This document shows, piece after piece, positions 43,889-53,900 of a stretch of 64,000 bases of DNA. The notes beneath the pieces are model-generated. The model was not told the origin of the DNA and ran no database searches. It saw nothing but the letters and a program-made list of their open reading frames with translations. Origin of the DNA: CAYFPX01 sp964519895 (GTDB lineage Bacteria; Myxococcota_A; UBA796; CAJQPC01); assembly GCA_964519895.1 (NCBI GenBank), contig CAZFLE010000004.1, forward strand, positions 82,179 to 146,178. The letters run 5' to 3'. Both the position numbers and the translations under genes were made by a program. The first letter of the stretch is position 1. Every line of letters begins with the position of its first letter.

Positions 43889-44830
43889 ATGCTGACCCTC
43901 GCCTTGATCCTCACCACCGCCTGTACCGACAAGGACACCACCGCCGGCACCGACTCCAGCCTCCTGGACCTGGACCCTGCGACCGTGCCCCTGGGCGGCG
44001 CCTGCCCGCTCGACACCGACTACGGCGGCTTCTACGCGCTGCTGGACGACGACAGCTCCGCCGTCGAAGGCAACGTGGCCGACGGTGTGGTGCCCCAGAC
44101 GGTGCTGGAGCAGCTCAACGCCTCGGGAGACTGCTTCGTGCTGCGCCGGAACAACCCCTTCTGCGACCCGGCCTGCGAAGCCGGCCAGACCTGTGACTTC
44201 GAAGGGGACTGCCTGCCCTACCCGGTCAAGCAGGACCTGGGCACGGTGACTGTGGCGGGGCTGGTGCAGCCGGTGTCCATGGAGCCGGTCTTCCCCGGCA
44301 ACACCTACTACGACACCACCCTGCCGACGCCCCCCTTCGAGCCCGGCAAGCTGATCGCCCTGGACATGCCCGGCGGGGCCTATGGGCCCCTGACCCTCTA
44401 CGGGGTGGGGGTCGAGCCCCTGGTCAGCCTGGACGCGGAGTGGTCGGTCGAGGCCGGGGTGGCCCTCGAGGTCGCCTGGGAGCCGCCGACCGCCGGTGTG
44501 GTGCGCTCCGAGGTCGGCCTGTCGATCAACGTGGACCAGCACGGCACCTCCCCGGGAGCCGTCTACTGCGTCTTCGAGGACGACGGCGCGGGCACGGTGC
44601 CCGTGGCGCTCATCGACGGGCTGATCGAAGCCGGCGTCACCGGCTTCCCCAGCGGCGCCCTGGAGCGTCGGACCCTGGACCAGGGTCCTGCGGGCACCGG
44701 CTGTATGGACTTCAAGGTGGCGGCCCCGGTCGGGGTCGAGGTCGACGTGGTCGGGTTCACCCCGTGCGTCGACACGTCGGACTGTCCCGACGACCTGGAG
44801 TGCAACCTGGCGCTCCAGGTGTGCGAGTAG
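43889..44830 (+). CDS. Lipoprotein with Cys-rich modules, function unknown
   Basis: A 313-residue lipoprotein, signal MLTLALILTTA before Cys. The mature part has a CDPACEAGQTCDFEGDCLPY module near residue 97 and a CVDTSDCPDDLECNLALQVC module at the very end. Both are of the 'C....C..G..C....C' type common in myxobacterial surface lipoproteins. Between them lies a beta-rich domain. Function unknown. Confidence 0.7.
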   Translation: MLTLALILTTACTDKDTTAGTDSSLLDLDPATVPLGGACPLDTDYGGFYALLDDDSSAVEGNVADGVVPQTVLEQLNASGDCFVLRRNNPFCDPACEAGQTCDFEGDCLPYPVKQDLGTVTVAGLVQPVSMEPVFPGNTYYDTTLPTPPFEPGKLIALDMPGGAYGPLTLYGVGVEPLVSLDAEWSVEAGVALEVAWEPPTAGVVRSEVGLSINVDQHGTSPGAVYCVFEDDGAGTVPVALIDGLIEAGVTGFPSGALERRTLDQGPAGTGCMDFKVAAPVGVEVDVVGFTPCVDTSDCPDDLECNLALQVCE

Positions 44831-44833
44831 GGG

Positions 44834-45388
44834 TCAGGGCAGGCAGGACCGGTACAAGTCAACCAGGCCTGGAAGGTCCAGTCCGGTCTCGATGGCCTGA
44901 AGGAGGGCGAGCACGTGATCGTGATCGATCCGGGCTGCGCTACCCAGGAGCCCTTGCACGTCAGCCAGGTCCTGGGTCCGCCCTGCCAGGAGCTTTGCCA
45001 CGACCAGGTCCGAGGCGGAGATCACCGGGACCCCGGGCCCCAAGAGGTGGGTGTCGCTGCGTGCGGCAAAGCTGCGCTCGAGCTCAGAGAGCGCCAGCAC
45101 CACGTCGACGGGGAATTCTCGGGCCCGATGCCAGACCGGGATGACAAAGGTGCGGGCCACCCACTCCGCCAGGTCGTCGTCGACCCGCAGCGCAAATCCG
45201 TGTCGAGCCAGCATCTCGGCGAGGGCCGGCGCCTGAGCCGGCTCCAGCAACACCGTCACGTCCAGGTCCTGGGTCGCTCTGGGGACCCCGTGGGCGACCA
45301 CGGCCTGGGCACCGAAGACGTACCAAGCGCATCCTGCTTCCTCGAGCGCCGCGGAGAGGTCGACCAGGACCTCAGAGACCGCCGACAC
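44834..45388 (-). CDS. Nucleotidyltransferase-fold protein (AbiEii-like)
   Basis: A 184-residue protein with GTG start. YVFGAQAVVAHGVPRATQDLDVTV shows the minimal nucleotidyltransferase core: the G(A/S) loop and DxD metal motif, with a later Asp in FPVDVVLAL and a DLVVAKL helix. This is the pattern of AbiEii/MNT-type proteins, some of which are toxins in toxin-antitoxin pairs. It overlaps the small upstream partner gene by 17 bp. Confidence 0.75.
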   Translation of the reverse strand: MSAVSEVLVDLSAALEEAGCAWYVFGAQAVVAHGVPRATQDLDVTVLLEPAQAPALAEMLARHGFALRVDDDLAEWVARTFVIPVWHRAREFPVDVVLALSELERSFAARSDTHLLGPGVPVISASDLVVAKLLAGRTQDLADVQGLLGSAARIDHDHVLALLQAIETGLDLPGLVDLYRSCLP

Positions 45389-45611
45389 GCAATCTCTTGT
45401 GCAGGTCCCGCATCCTCAGGTGCTCAGCGAGGTCCTCGCGACGGTCCTGGGCCGAAGGCCAACCCGGCTGACAGGCGGCGACGTGGGCACGGAGTGCATC
45501 CGCCGCAGCCAGCCGTTCGGGGCCAGTCAGGCGAGACCATCTCGCTTGCTTGCGGCGGCGCACGGCGGCCCAGTCGCGCCCCAGGTGCGCTCTCAGACCT
45601 GTCAGGTCCAT
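45372..45611 (-). CDS. Small helical partner of the nucleotidyltransferase
   Basis: A 79-residue basic helical protein (DWAAVRRRKQARWSRLTGPE, ALRAHVAACQPGWPSAQDR, REDLAEHLRMRDLHKRLR). I recall similar short proteins next to nucleotidyltransferase genes in myxobacteria, but no assigned function. It starts two bases after the stop of the upstream lipoprotein gene and overlaps the nucleotidyltransferase start by 17 bp, an arrangement usual for an antitoxin-toxin pair. Confidence 0.65.
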   Translation of the reverse strand: MDLTGLRAHLGRDWAAVRRRKQARWSRLTGPERLAAADALRAHVAACQPGWPSAQDRREDLAEHLRMRDLHKRLRVGGL

Positions 45612-45613
45612 CG

Positions 45614-47185
45614 TCAGCCGCAGCCGTCGGACTTGAGGTAGTAGACCTCGATGATCGCGCCTTCGTTCGGGTAGGCGTCGTCGGAGAAGACGATGGCGTT
45701 CAGATCGGAGTCGTAGACCCACCCGGTGCTGGTCGGGATGTCGTCGACGGACACCGCGATCGTGGACACCAGCGGGGAACCGGTCAGCGGGAAGAAGTCC
45801 GCACCGTCCATCGTGGCCGACGCCAGCTGCTGCATGTTGCTGGTCCAGTCGTCCTCGCAGATGGTCAGGAACACGCCGCCGGTGGCGGTGACCGCGTCGG
45901 CGAAGCTGGTGAAGGGCTCGGTGCCTTCGCCGCAGCCGCTGGGCAGGGGCCCGGCGATGGCGTGGAAGACGACCTTGTCCGGGTCGGACTTGAGGGCCTG
46001 GGCCTGTTCCACATAGGTCGAGTAGTGCCCCCCGGACTGCTCGGTGTCCCGGTTGATGGCGACCAGGGACAGCTTGGAGTCGGACCAGTTCTCGTCCTCG
46101 AACAGCCACCAGCGGCCTTCTTCGACCGCGGCGAGCAGAGACGTGAAGTTGCGGTCGTTGTCGCCGGCCGTCGATCCGCCGGCGATGGCGTCGATCACGA
46201 TCTGCGCCGACTGCGTCGGGGAGTAGCTGTCGTCGAGGTACTGCACGTCGCCGTCGACGGTGCCGTCGGCGTTCCAGAAGAACGCCGCGCGGTAGTCGGC
46301 GTGGTTCTCCTGGAGGGTCTCGAAGAACACGTGCACGTAGTCCTGGAGCTCCTGGGCGAAGGTGCCGTAGGGGCCCTCGATCGCGACCTCGTTCACGTGG
46401 ACCAGCACGGTGTTCTTGTTCTTGTCGCCGACCGTGAAGCTCAGGACGTTGGAGCCGTCGACCACGCCCTCGCCGGTGAGCGCGGCCGAGACCTTGCCGG
46501 CGTCGCTGGTGAGCTCGACCACGCCCACGTCGTAGTTCTGCTCGATGGGGGTGTAGCGAACCTGGATGTCCCGGCTGGTGAAGGGGGCCACGGTCCAGGG
46601 GAAGGGCTCCTCGAGGGTGGTGTCGGTGATCTGGTACACCTCGTCGTCGCCGTCCAGGCTCAGGCCCTCGATCAACAGATCAGCGTTGCCGGTGTTGGTC
46701 AGCGAGAAGGTGCCCTCGCTGAAGCACCCGACGGGCACGCCCCCGTAGTCGTACTGCTGGGACGAGATGGTCATGACCGGGCCCTGGCCCGCACCGCTCA
46801 GGGTCACGGTGACCTTGTCCGTCTCGGTGTTGTTGGGCCCCAGGGACACGCTGAACTCGTCGAGCATCGGGCTCGCAGTGCCCGGGGTCCACGTGACCAC
46901 CAGGTCCTGGACCGCGCCCGGGGGCAGCGCGAACAACGACGGCGCCGTGACCTCGAGGCCCTCCAGCGCCGGCGGCACGAAGTCCACGAACATCAGGTCG
47001 TCTTCGCCAGTGTTGGTGACCAGCACCACCTGGCTCGCCGAGGACCCCACCACCTGATCGCCGAAGTCGACCTTTTTGGGGGTCACCTTGTAGGACCAGG
47101 CCAGCTCGGGCTCGGTGAAGGTCCCGCTGTCCACGGTGTCCGGGGTCGGCTTGCAAGCCACGACCAGCAACCAGATCATCGACAC
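45614..47185 (-). CDS. Lipoprotein with ASH/choice-of-anchor domains and vWA-like domain
   Basis: A 523-residue lipoprotein, GTG start forced, signal of ten residues (VSMIWLLVVA before Cys) and AGGAG eight bases upstream. Two Ig-like ASH/DUF1573-type domains (PKKVDFGDQVVGSSASQVVL; QQYDYGGVPVGCFSEGTFSL) are followed, from about residue 255, by a von Willebrand A-like fold (NTVLVHVNEVAIEGPYGTFA, DYVHVFFETLQENHADYRAA, LLAAVEEGRWWL). The metal site usually DxSxS is HVNEV here, so metal-dependent adhesion is doubtful. Its stop is two bases from the nucleotidyltransferase partner gene. Confidence 0.72.
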   Translation of the reverse strand: MSMIWLLVVACKPTPDTVDSGTFTEPELAWSYKVTPKKVDFGDQVVGSSASQVVLVTNTGEDDLMFVDFVPPALEGLEVTAPSLFALPPGAVQDLVVTWTPGTASPMLDEFSVSLGPNNTETDKVTVTLSGAGQGPVMTISSQQYDYGGVPVGCFSEGTFSLTNTGNADLLIEGLSLDGDDEVYQITDTTLEEPFPWTVAPFTSRDIQVRYTPIEQNYDVGVVELTSDAGKVSAALTGEGVVDGSNVLSFTVGDKNKNTVLVHVNEVAIEGPYGTFAQELQDYVHVFFETLQENHADYRAAFFWNADGTVDGDVQYLDDSYSPTQSAQIVIDAIAGGSTAGDNDRNFTSLLAAVEEGRWWLFEDENWSDSKLSLVAINRDTEQSGGHYSTYVEQAQALKSDPDKVVFHAIAGPLPSGCGEGTEPFTSFADAVTATGGVFLTICEDDWTSNMQQLASATMDGADFFPLTGSPLVSTIAVSVDDIPTSTGWVYDSDLNAIVFSDDAYPNEGAIIEVYYLKSDGCG

Positions 47186-47301
47186 TTCGCCCGCTCCTCT
47201 CTCCCTGCACCCGCAGTTTGCGAGTGACGGCGCGGCTTTTCAACCCCCGACTGGCATCCGGGGGCGGACAAGCGCCGCGACACCGGGTCTATGATGCGGC
47301 C

Positions 47302-48405
47302 GTGACGCCTCCCGCTTCCTTTTTCCTGGCCGCCCTGCTCGCATGCAGCGGCGACGACACCACCCCCGTCACCGACTCGGGAACCACGGTCACCGACGAC
47401 TCCGGGACCACCACCGACGACACCGGGACCACCGACACCACGTCGGCCTGTGCGACCCCGACCGTGACGTTCACCACCAGCGACGGCGCGGTCAACGATC
47501 TGACCGAGTTCTTCACGACCGGCGACTACCTGACCCTGGGTCTGGACGGCACCCTGGCGGTCTGCCCAGGCACCTGGTTCTCGCGGGTCCTGGTGCGGGC
47601 CAACGTGACGGTGGTGGGCCTGGGGGACACCCCCGAGGAGACGATCCTGTCCGGGGGCGAGAGCGGCACCATCCTGGACGTCCTGGGCCCCGACGTGTCC
47701 CTGGACGTGTCCAACGTCACCCTGGATCGCGGCGCTGGCCTGGACGTCGACCACAACTCGGGCGGCGGCGGCATCTACTGCGAACAGCAGGGCGTCGTCA
47801 CGGTCCGCGACAGCCTGTTCACGAACAATTTCGCCAACGACGGGGCCGGCATGTACACCCAGTACTGCACGGTCGACCTGGAGAACGTCACCTTCCAGGA
47901 CAACCTGAGCGAGGACGACGGCGGCGCACTGACCCTGTGGTTCTCGACGGCCACGTTGAACCAGGTCACCATCACCAACAACACGGCGCTCGACGGCGGC
48001 GCCATGGCGATGTTCTTCAGCGAAGCGACGGTGACGAACAGCTGGTTCGAGGGCAACACCGCGAGCATCTTCGCGGCCGGCATCTGGGTCAACGACTCGT
48101 CCATCACCATGGCCGACAGCACGATCACCGGCAACACCAACGACGGCAGCGACCACGGCGGTGGCCTGGTCGTCGACGGCAGCGCGACCCTGGACCGGGT
48201 GAACTTCACCCAGAACGACGCGCCCCTGGGCGGCGGACTCTACGTGTTCTTCGGGGCCACCATCGAAGGCACCGAGTGCGGCTTCAGCCTCAACACCCCC
48301 GACGACATCTACGTCGACGACGGCTCTGCAGGCCAGGGCGACAGCATCACCGCAGGCGGGAACTACTCCTTCAGCTGTGCGGACAACGCCTGCGTGGAAA
48401 ACTAG
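47302..48405 (+). CDS. Lipoprotein with parallel beta-helix domain
   Basis: A 367-residue lipoprotein with GTG start (VTPPASFFLAALLA before Cys). An Asp/Thr-rich linker of about 40 residues (TDSGTTVTDDSGTTTDDTG) is followed by a right-handed beta-helix with repeats such as GGGIYCEQQGVVTVRDSLFT, GGALTLWFSTATLNQVTITN and GGGLYVFFGATIEG. It has no MYXO-CTERM, so the lipid anchor replaces it. Similar fold to the 5223-7295 protein. Confidence 0.75.
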   Translation: MTPPASFFLAALLACSGDDTTPVTDSGTTVTDDSGTTTDDTGTTDTTSACATPTVTFTTSDGAVNDLTEFFTTGDYLTLGLDGTLAVCPGTWFSRVLVRANVTVVGLGDTPEETILSGGESGTILDVLGPDVSLDVSNVTLDRGAGLDVDHNSGGGGIYCEQQGVVTVRDSLFTNNFANDGAGMYTQYCTVDLENVTFQDNLSEDDGGALTLWFSTATLNQVTITNNTALDGGAMAMFFSEATVTNSWFEGNTASIFAAGIWVNDSSITMADSTITGNTNDGSDHGGGLVVDGSATLDRVNFTQNDAPLGGGLYVFFGATIEGTECGFSLNTPDDIYVDDGSAGQGDSITAGGNYSFSCADNACVEN

Positions 48406-48443
48406 CTGGGATACAGGGCCGCTCCCCCTGCCCGGAGCCCGCC

Positions 48444-49613
48444 GTGACCCTGGTGCTGCTGTCCCTCGTCGCCTGTGAGTCGGACAACGCGGTCAGTCGC
48501 ATCCCGGAACCGCCGACCGTCTCGATCGTCTCCCCCGAGCCAATGGGCGTGGTGCGCAAGGGCGACGGCGGGGCCCTGTTCGTGGCCCAGGTGTCCGACT
48601 CCTGGGACCCGCCCCAGGACCTGGCGGTGACCTGGACCCTGGACCAGGGGGCCGAGGCACCGGGGACCGTGAGCGACGCCGGCGAAGCCACGTGGAACCT
48701 GGACGTGGAAGACTTGGACTACGGCGAGTACCGCACCGAGATCATGGTCATGGACACCGATGGGGACCTGGCCATCGCCGGGCTCCAGTGGGTGCTGGGC
48801 CCGCCGCTGAGCGCACCCCAGGTCACGATCACGTCGCCCGATGACGGCAGCCTGTTCGAACCCGGCACGGAGATCACCTTTCGCGGCGAGGCGGTGGACG
48901 ACGTGATCGAGGACCTGTCCTATGCCTGGTCCAGCTCCATCGACGGTGCGCTCGCCGGTGCCCTGAGCGGCGGCGGCGAGAGTGCGCTGTTCACGGACGC
49001 CTTGTCCGACGGCACCCACACCATCGCCCTCGAGGTCACCGACGCAGACGACGAGGTCGGCATCGACACCATCGAGGTCACGGTCGGCGAGCTCCAGTCG
49101 CCCGCCCAGGTGGGCGACCTGGTCTTCAGCGAGCTGATGATCAACCCCAGCGTGGTCGCCGACGAGGTCGGCGAGTGGGTCGAGCTCTACAACACCGCCA
49201 GCTACGCCATCGACATCCTGGGCTACCGCTTCCACGACAACGACTACGACGAGTACACCATCGAGGACTCGATCGTCGTGCCCGGCGGGACCTACGTGGT
49301 GTTGTGCGCCGACACGAACCCAGCGAGCAACGGCGGCGTGACCTGCGACGGCCCCTTCAAGCGCAAGAGCGCCGACGCGCTGGCCCTGGGCAACGGCTCC
49401 GACGAGGTCATCCTGAGTCGGGACGACGGTGTGGTGATCGACGAGGTCTTCTACGACAGCGACTGGTTCACCATCTCCGTGGCCATCGGTCTGGACCCGA
49501 TGTACCTGTCGGCCGAGAACAACGACAGCGCCAGCAACTGGTGCGACCAGACCACGGTCATGACCAGTGGCGGCGAGCCCGGCACGCCGGGGCGGACCAA
49601 CGACCCTTGCTAG
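48444..49613 (+). CDS. Lipoprotein with Ig-like domains and lamin-tail domain
   Basis: A 389-residue lipoprotein: GTG with GGAG six bases before, signal VTLVLLSLVA before Cys. Two cadherin/Ig-like domains (PTVSIVSPEPMGVVRKGDGG; PQVTITSPDDGSLFEPGTEI) match the domains in the 26357 protein. From residue about 220 a lamin-tail domain (LTD) follows: GDLVFSELMINPSVVADEVG, EWVELYNTASYAIDILGYRF, and later IDEVFYD. LTDs occur in bacterial exported proteins, often with nucleases; none is fused here. Confidence 0.75.
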   Translation: MTLVLLSLVACESDNAVSRIPEPPTVSIVSPEPMGVVRKGDGGALFVAQVSDSWDPPQDLAVTWTLDQGAEAPGTVSDAGEATWNLDVEDLDYGEYRTEIMVMDTDGDLAIAGLQWVLGPPLSAPQVTITSPDDGSLFEPGTEITFRGEAVDDVIEDLSYAWSSSIDGALAGALSGGGESALFTDALSDGTHTIALEVTDADDEVGIDTIEVTVGELQSPAQVGDLVFSELMINPSVVADEVGEWVELYNTASYAIDILGYRFHDNDYDEYTIEDSIVVPGGTYVVLCADTNPASNGGVTCDGPFKRKSADALALGNGSDEVILSRDDGVVIDEVFYDSDWFTISVAIGLDPMYLSAENNDSASNWCDQTTVMTSGGEPGTPGRTNDPC

Positions 49614-49625
49614 AGCGCCAATCAG

Positions 49626-49776
49626 GTCAAGTCCGTTCGTACTGCCGCTTTCTCGCGGAGATCGGCGTCTGGCGTTCCAATTCGCCCCGAATTGGGCCTC
49701 AGGGACTGGATTTCGGCTCCCAACCGGAAACTCAGCCGGACTTGACTCACCGCAGCGGAAGTTCAAGTCGACTTGA
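49626..49776. repeat. Group of TCAAGTC inverted repeats
   Basis: GTCAAGTCCG at 49626-49635 is mirrored by CGGACTTGAC at 49737-49746, and TCAAGTCGACTTGA, a perfect 14-bp palindrome, follows at 49763-49776. The arms enclose the hairpin at 49677-49695. All lie between two convergent genes. Function unknown. Confidence 0.6.
49677..49695. terminator. Hairpin between convergent genes
   Basis: CCAATTCG-CCC-CGAATTGG is a perfect 8-bp stem with a three-base loop, in the 166-bp space between the lamin-tail lipoprotein and the aminotransferase. No T-run; a bidirectional terminator is the likely role. Confidence 0.45.
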
Positions 49777-49779
49777 CGC

Positions 49780-50886
49780 TCAGCGCCCGAGGGCTTCACC
49801 GAGTGCCGCCAGGCACAGGGTCACGTTGCGCCGGGTGCAGGCGCTGCCCATCAGGCCGATACGCCAGCGGTGACCGGCAAAGGCACCCAGGCCGCCGCCG
49901 ATCTCCAGGCCGTGGTCTCGCAGCAGGCGGCCCCGCACGGCCTTGTCGTCCGCGCCTTCGGGGATCTGGACCACCGTGAGCTGAGGCAGGCGCAGCTCGG
50001 GCGCCACGGGCAGGGTCAGACCCAGGGCCTCGAGCCCGGACGCGAGCTGGGCCCCCAAGCTGCGGTGCCGCGCCCAGCGGGCCTCGAGGCCCTCGGCCAG
50101 GGCCAGGCGGCAGGCCTCGTGCAAGCCATAGAGGTTGTTGATCGGCGCGGTGTGGTGGTATGCCCGCTCGCCGCCCCAATACCGGTTGATGAGGGACAGG
50201 TCCAGGTACCAGGACTGGACCGGCACGGCGCGCGCCAGCACGTGCTCGAAGGCCCGAGCGGAGAAGCTGATGGGCGCCAGCCCCGGGGGCGCCGAGAGGC
50301 ACTTCTGGGTGCCCGCATAGGCCGCGTCGACCCCGTGCTGATCCAGCGCAACCGGCAGGCCGCCGATGCTGGTGACGCAGTCGATCCCGAAGAACGCGCC
50401 CAGCTCGTCGGCCAGCTCGCGAAAGCCATCCAGGGGCTGCAGCACCCCGGTCGACGTCTCGGCGTGCACCAGGAACAGGGCCCGGAAGGACCGACCCGCG
50501 GCCGCAGCTCGGAAGTCGTCGACCGAGAACGCGTCACCCCAGGGCCGCTCCACCGCGACCACGTCGGCGCCGCAGCGCCGGGCCACCTCGCACATCCGCG
50601 TGCCAAAGACGCCGTTGACCCCCACCAGCACCCGATCCCCCGGCTGGAGCAGGTTGACCATCAGGGTCTCCATGCCCGCCGACCCCGTGCCGCTCATGGG
50701 CATCGTGAGGTCGTTGTCCGTGCCGAAGAGCTGGCGCAGCATGACCTTGCTCTCGTCCATGAGCGTCAAGAAGGCCGGGTCCAGGTGGCCGATGGTCGGC
50801 GCCGACATGGCGCGCAGCACGGCGGGGTCTACGTCGGAGGGCCCCGGGCCCATCAGCACACGATGGGGGGGATTCAGCGGGTTCAC
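49780..50886 (-). CDS. Class V aminotransferase (alanine-glyoxylate / serine-pyruvate type)
   Basis: A 368-residue PLP enzyme, GTG start with GGAGG six bases away. Motifs of the AGXT-like family: LMGPGPSDVDPAVLRAM at the N terminus, MSGTGSAGMET, VHAETSTGV, GIDCVTSIGG with the PLP-nitrogen Asp, and GTQKCLSAPPGLAP with Schiff-base lysine K195. It should move the amino group between alanine, serine or a similar donor and glyoxylate or pyruvate. It starts 27 bp after the kinase-ATPase-TPR gene in the same direction. Confidence 0.88.
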   Translation of the reverse strand: MNPLNPPHRVLMGPGPSDVDPAVLRAMSAPTIGHLDPAFLTLMDESKVMLRQLFGTDNDLTMPMSGTGSAGMETLMVNLLQPGDRVLVGVNGVFGTRMCEVARRCGADVVAVERPWGDAFSVDDFRAAAAGRSFRALFLVHAETSTGVLQPLDGFRELADELGAFFGIDCVTSIGGLPVALDQHGVDAAYAGTQKCLSAPPGLAPISFSARAFEHVLARAVPVQSWYLDLSLINRYWGGERAYHHTAPINNLYGLHEACRLALAEGLEARWARHRSLGAQLASGLEALGLTLPVAPELRLPQLTVVQIPEGADDKAVRGRLLRDHGLEIGGGLGAFAGHRWRIGLMGSACTRRNVTLCLAALGEALGR

Positions 50887-50913
50887 AGAGGGCCTCCAGG
50901 TGCGCGTGCCCGC

Positions 50914-53900
50914 CTATAGCGCGCTCAGGGCCGCCGCGACCTGGTCGGCCTCCTCGGTCCGTCCCAACCGAGTCCAGTGGTCCCAGGCGAGCTCCCAGGC
51001 CGCCCTGCGACGGGCGGGCTCGGCCACGTGAAGCCCTCCCCGCCAAGCGGCCCGAGCCACGTCGTCGTCGGTGAAGCCGGAGTCCGCGAGCAGCCGTCCC
51101 GCGACAGCCAGGTGCTCGTCCCACGCCGGACCCTCCACACAGGCCAGCAGGATGAGCCGGATCACCGCCTCGATGGGCCCCCGTCGCTGCTCCTGGGTGG
51201 TGCGCAGGCAGTCCTCGAGCATCGTCCGGGCCTCGGCCTCCGCACCCCGCAACAGCAGGACCTGGGCCAGGTTCACGCGGGGGATGAAGACCGCACCCAC
51301 CGTGGTCTCCCGGTAGCGCCGGATGGCTTCGCGAAAGGACGCCTCGGCCTGGTCCAGGTCTCCGAGCTTGCGGGCCACATCGCCCCGATCGTTGGCACAG
51401 TCGGCCAGCCCCGCACGACTGCCCGCCAGCACGTGGTTGGCGGCGGCCTCGCCCAGGCACTGCAGGGCCTCCTGGGTCTCCCCGGCGAGCATGTGGAGGT
51501 CGGTCCGCTCCACCCAGCAACGGGCCTGACCCGCGGGATCCCGGGCCGCAACGTAGCGCGCCAGGGCCTGGTCCAGGTCCACCCGGGCCTGAGCGAGCTG
51601 CCCCTGCAGCCCCCGAAGCACCGCCCGCTCCAGACACAGCGGGGCCAGCTCTGTGTCCAGGCCGTGGGCCTGGGCGGCACCATGGGCCTCATCGAACAGG
51701 GCTTCGGCCCGGGTCATGTCCCCTCGCATCCGCGCGTCGATGGCCATGCGCCGCAGCCCCCGGGCCAGCACCAGTGGCCAGCCGTGCAGCCGGGCCGACT
51801 GGACGGCAGCATGGGCCTGGCGGATAGCGCCCGCTGGATCCCCGGTCATCAGCGCCAGGCGGGCCCGCTGGAGCAGGAGCTGCCCGCGCCGGTGATCCCA
51901 GGACTCGGTGCCGGACTCCTGGAGCGTGTGCTCGAGCTCTCCCACGACCCGGGCCGCACCCCAGGCATCCCCCCGGGCCAGGCGCAGCTCCCCCGCCGCC
52001 AGCAGCGGGTTCCGGGCCTCTTGCGGCTCTCCCGCCCGGCGCAGGTGACGTCCCAGCCGCTCCAGATCCTCTGGCGTGCTGCTCTCGGACAAGACCCGGG
52101 ACGCCGCTCGGTGCCAGCGGGCCAGGCGGCCACCGTCTCGGGCACGCTGGATCAGGGTCTCTCGGAGCATGCCGTGCACGAACGCCCACTGTCCCGGGCC
52201 CAGGGCACGCACCAGGGCCAGCCGCAGCAGCCCCTCCCACAGGCCCGACGACGGGGACACACCCGCCAGCCGACAAGCGGTGCGCCACTCGTCGCGTCCC
52301 ACGTCCAGCCCCAGCACCGCCGCGAGCTCCAGCGCGAGCCCGTCAGCCGCTGGACGACCGGCCAGCCATGGCCCGAGCCGGTCGAGCCAGGCCCGGTGGA
52401 GGTCCGGAGGCAGCGCCACCTCGACCCCCGACCGGAGCCTCAGGCCACCCTCGCCGGGGATCAGCAGCCCTGCATCGAGCCAGGCCGCGACCAGCTGCGT
52501 GGCCATGAGCGGGTTGCCGCCGCTCCGCCCGACCAGCTCGGCCTCGACCGTGCCCTCCATCAGCAGGAGCGCCTGGGCCAGCGCTCGGCAGGCCCGCGGA
52601 GGCAGGGGGGACACGGGGCAGGCGCGGACGCGATCGTGCAGGGCCAGGAGCTGCAGCTGGCGCTCCCGGTCGGGATCGGCGGCCACGTCCTCGTCTCGCA
52701 CGGTCGCGACCACACAGACCTGGGCGTACCGGTTCAGCAGACTGGGCAGCAGAGCCAGGGTCTCGGGACCGTGGTGCAGGTCGTCCAGCCACAGGACCAG
52801 GGGCTCGCCCAGGCGCTCCAAGAAGCGCCCCAGCACGTCCCCACGGTCTGGCACGGTCTCGCCCAGGGCCAGGCGGGTCAACGCGGCGACCTCGACCGGG
52901 TCCTGCACACCGCGTTGGTCCAGCCAGGCCTGGACCCGACGCTGCACGGCGGACGGCGGCGCCCGGTCGCAGTGCAGCAGGCGCCGCACCAGGCGGACCG
53001 GATCCCCACCCCCGTCCGGGTCGTGGCGCAACACCACGGTCCGAGCCAGCCCCGCTTCGGCGGCGGTCTCGCACAGCCAGCGGGCGAGGGTGGACTTGCC
53101 GGTGCCCGCGGGCCCGGACAGGACCACGCCCCAGGGACGGGCTTCGTGGACGCTGTCGGCCAGAGTCCGCCACAGCACGGCCTGTTCAGCGGTTCGCCCG
53201 ACCAGGGGCACCCGGCGCAAGCCCACCAGCCCCACCCAGGCCTGGACCGGCGGCCGAACCCCCGGGCTGGCGGGCGGCGGGGGCGAGGAAAGGAAGTCCA
53301 CGGTGACCCGCTTGCCCCCCAGGGCCCGCAGCCCCCGCGCGGCCTCTGCGGCGCTCGCGGGCCGATCTTCCGGCCGCTTGGAGAGCAGGGCACGGAGCCA
53401 GGCCCCAGTGCCCTCTGGAAGGTCGAAGAGAGGAGTGAGGGCCGGCGGCGCCCGGAACAGGTGGGCACCCCGGAGCTTGCCGTCGGGCAGACCCGGGTAC
53501 ACCTCGGCCCCTGTCAGGCGCTCCCAGGCCAGGCAGCCCACCGCATACAGGTCCGTCCGTGGCCCCAGCTCCCAGCTGTGCCGCAGCCACTGCTCGGGTG
53601 CCTTGGCGGTGGGCGTGCCCAGGCCGACGCCCCCCTCGTCCCCGACCCGGGCGATGCCGAAGTCGGCGAGCCACAGCTGGGGGCGGTCCGGATCGCCATG
53701 CCACAGCACATTGCCCGCCTTGAGGTCCCGGTGGATCACCCCCCGGGCGTGGGCGTGGCCGAGCCCCGAGAGCAGCTGGAGCAGCTCGGCCCGCACCTGG
53801 GGCCAGTCCCGGGCCTGGAGCCCGCTCAGGTCGCCCTGGGCGCGGGCCATCACCAGGTAGGGCACGGTCGGCGCCTTGAGACCCAGGCCCGCGCGGGTGC

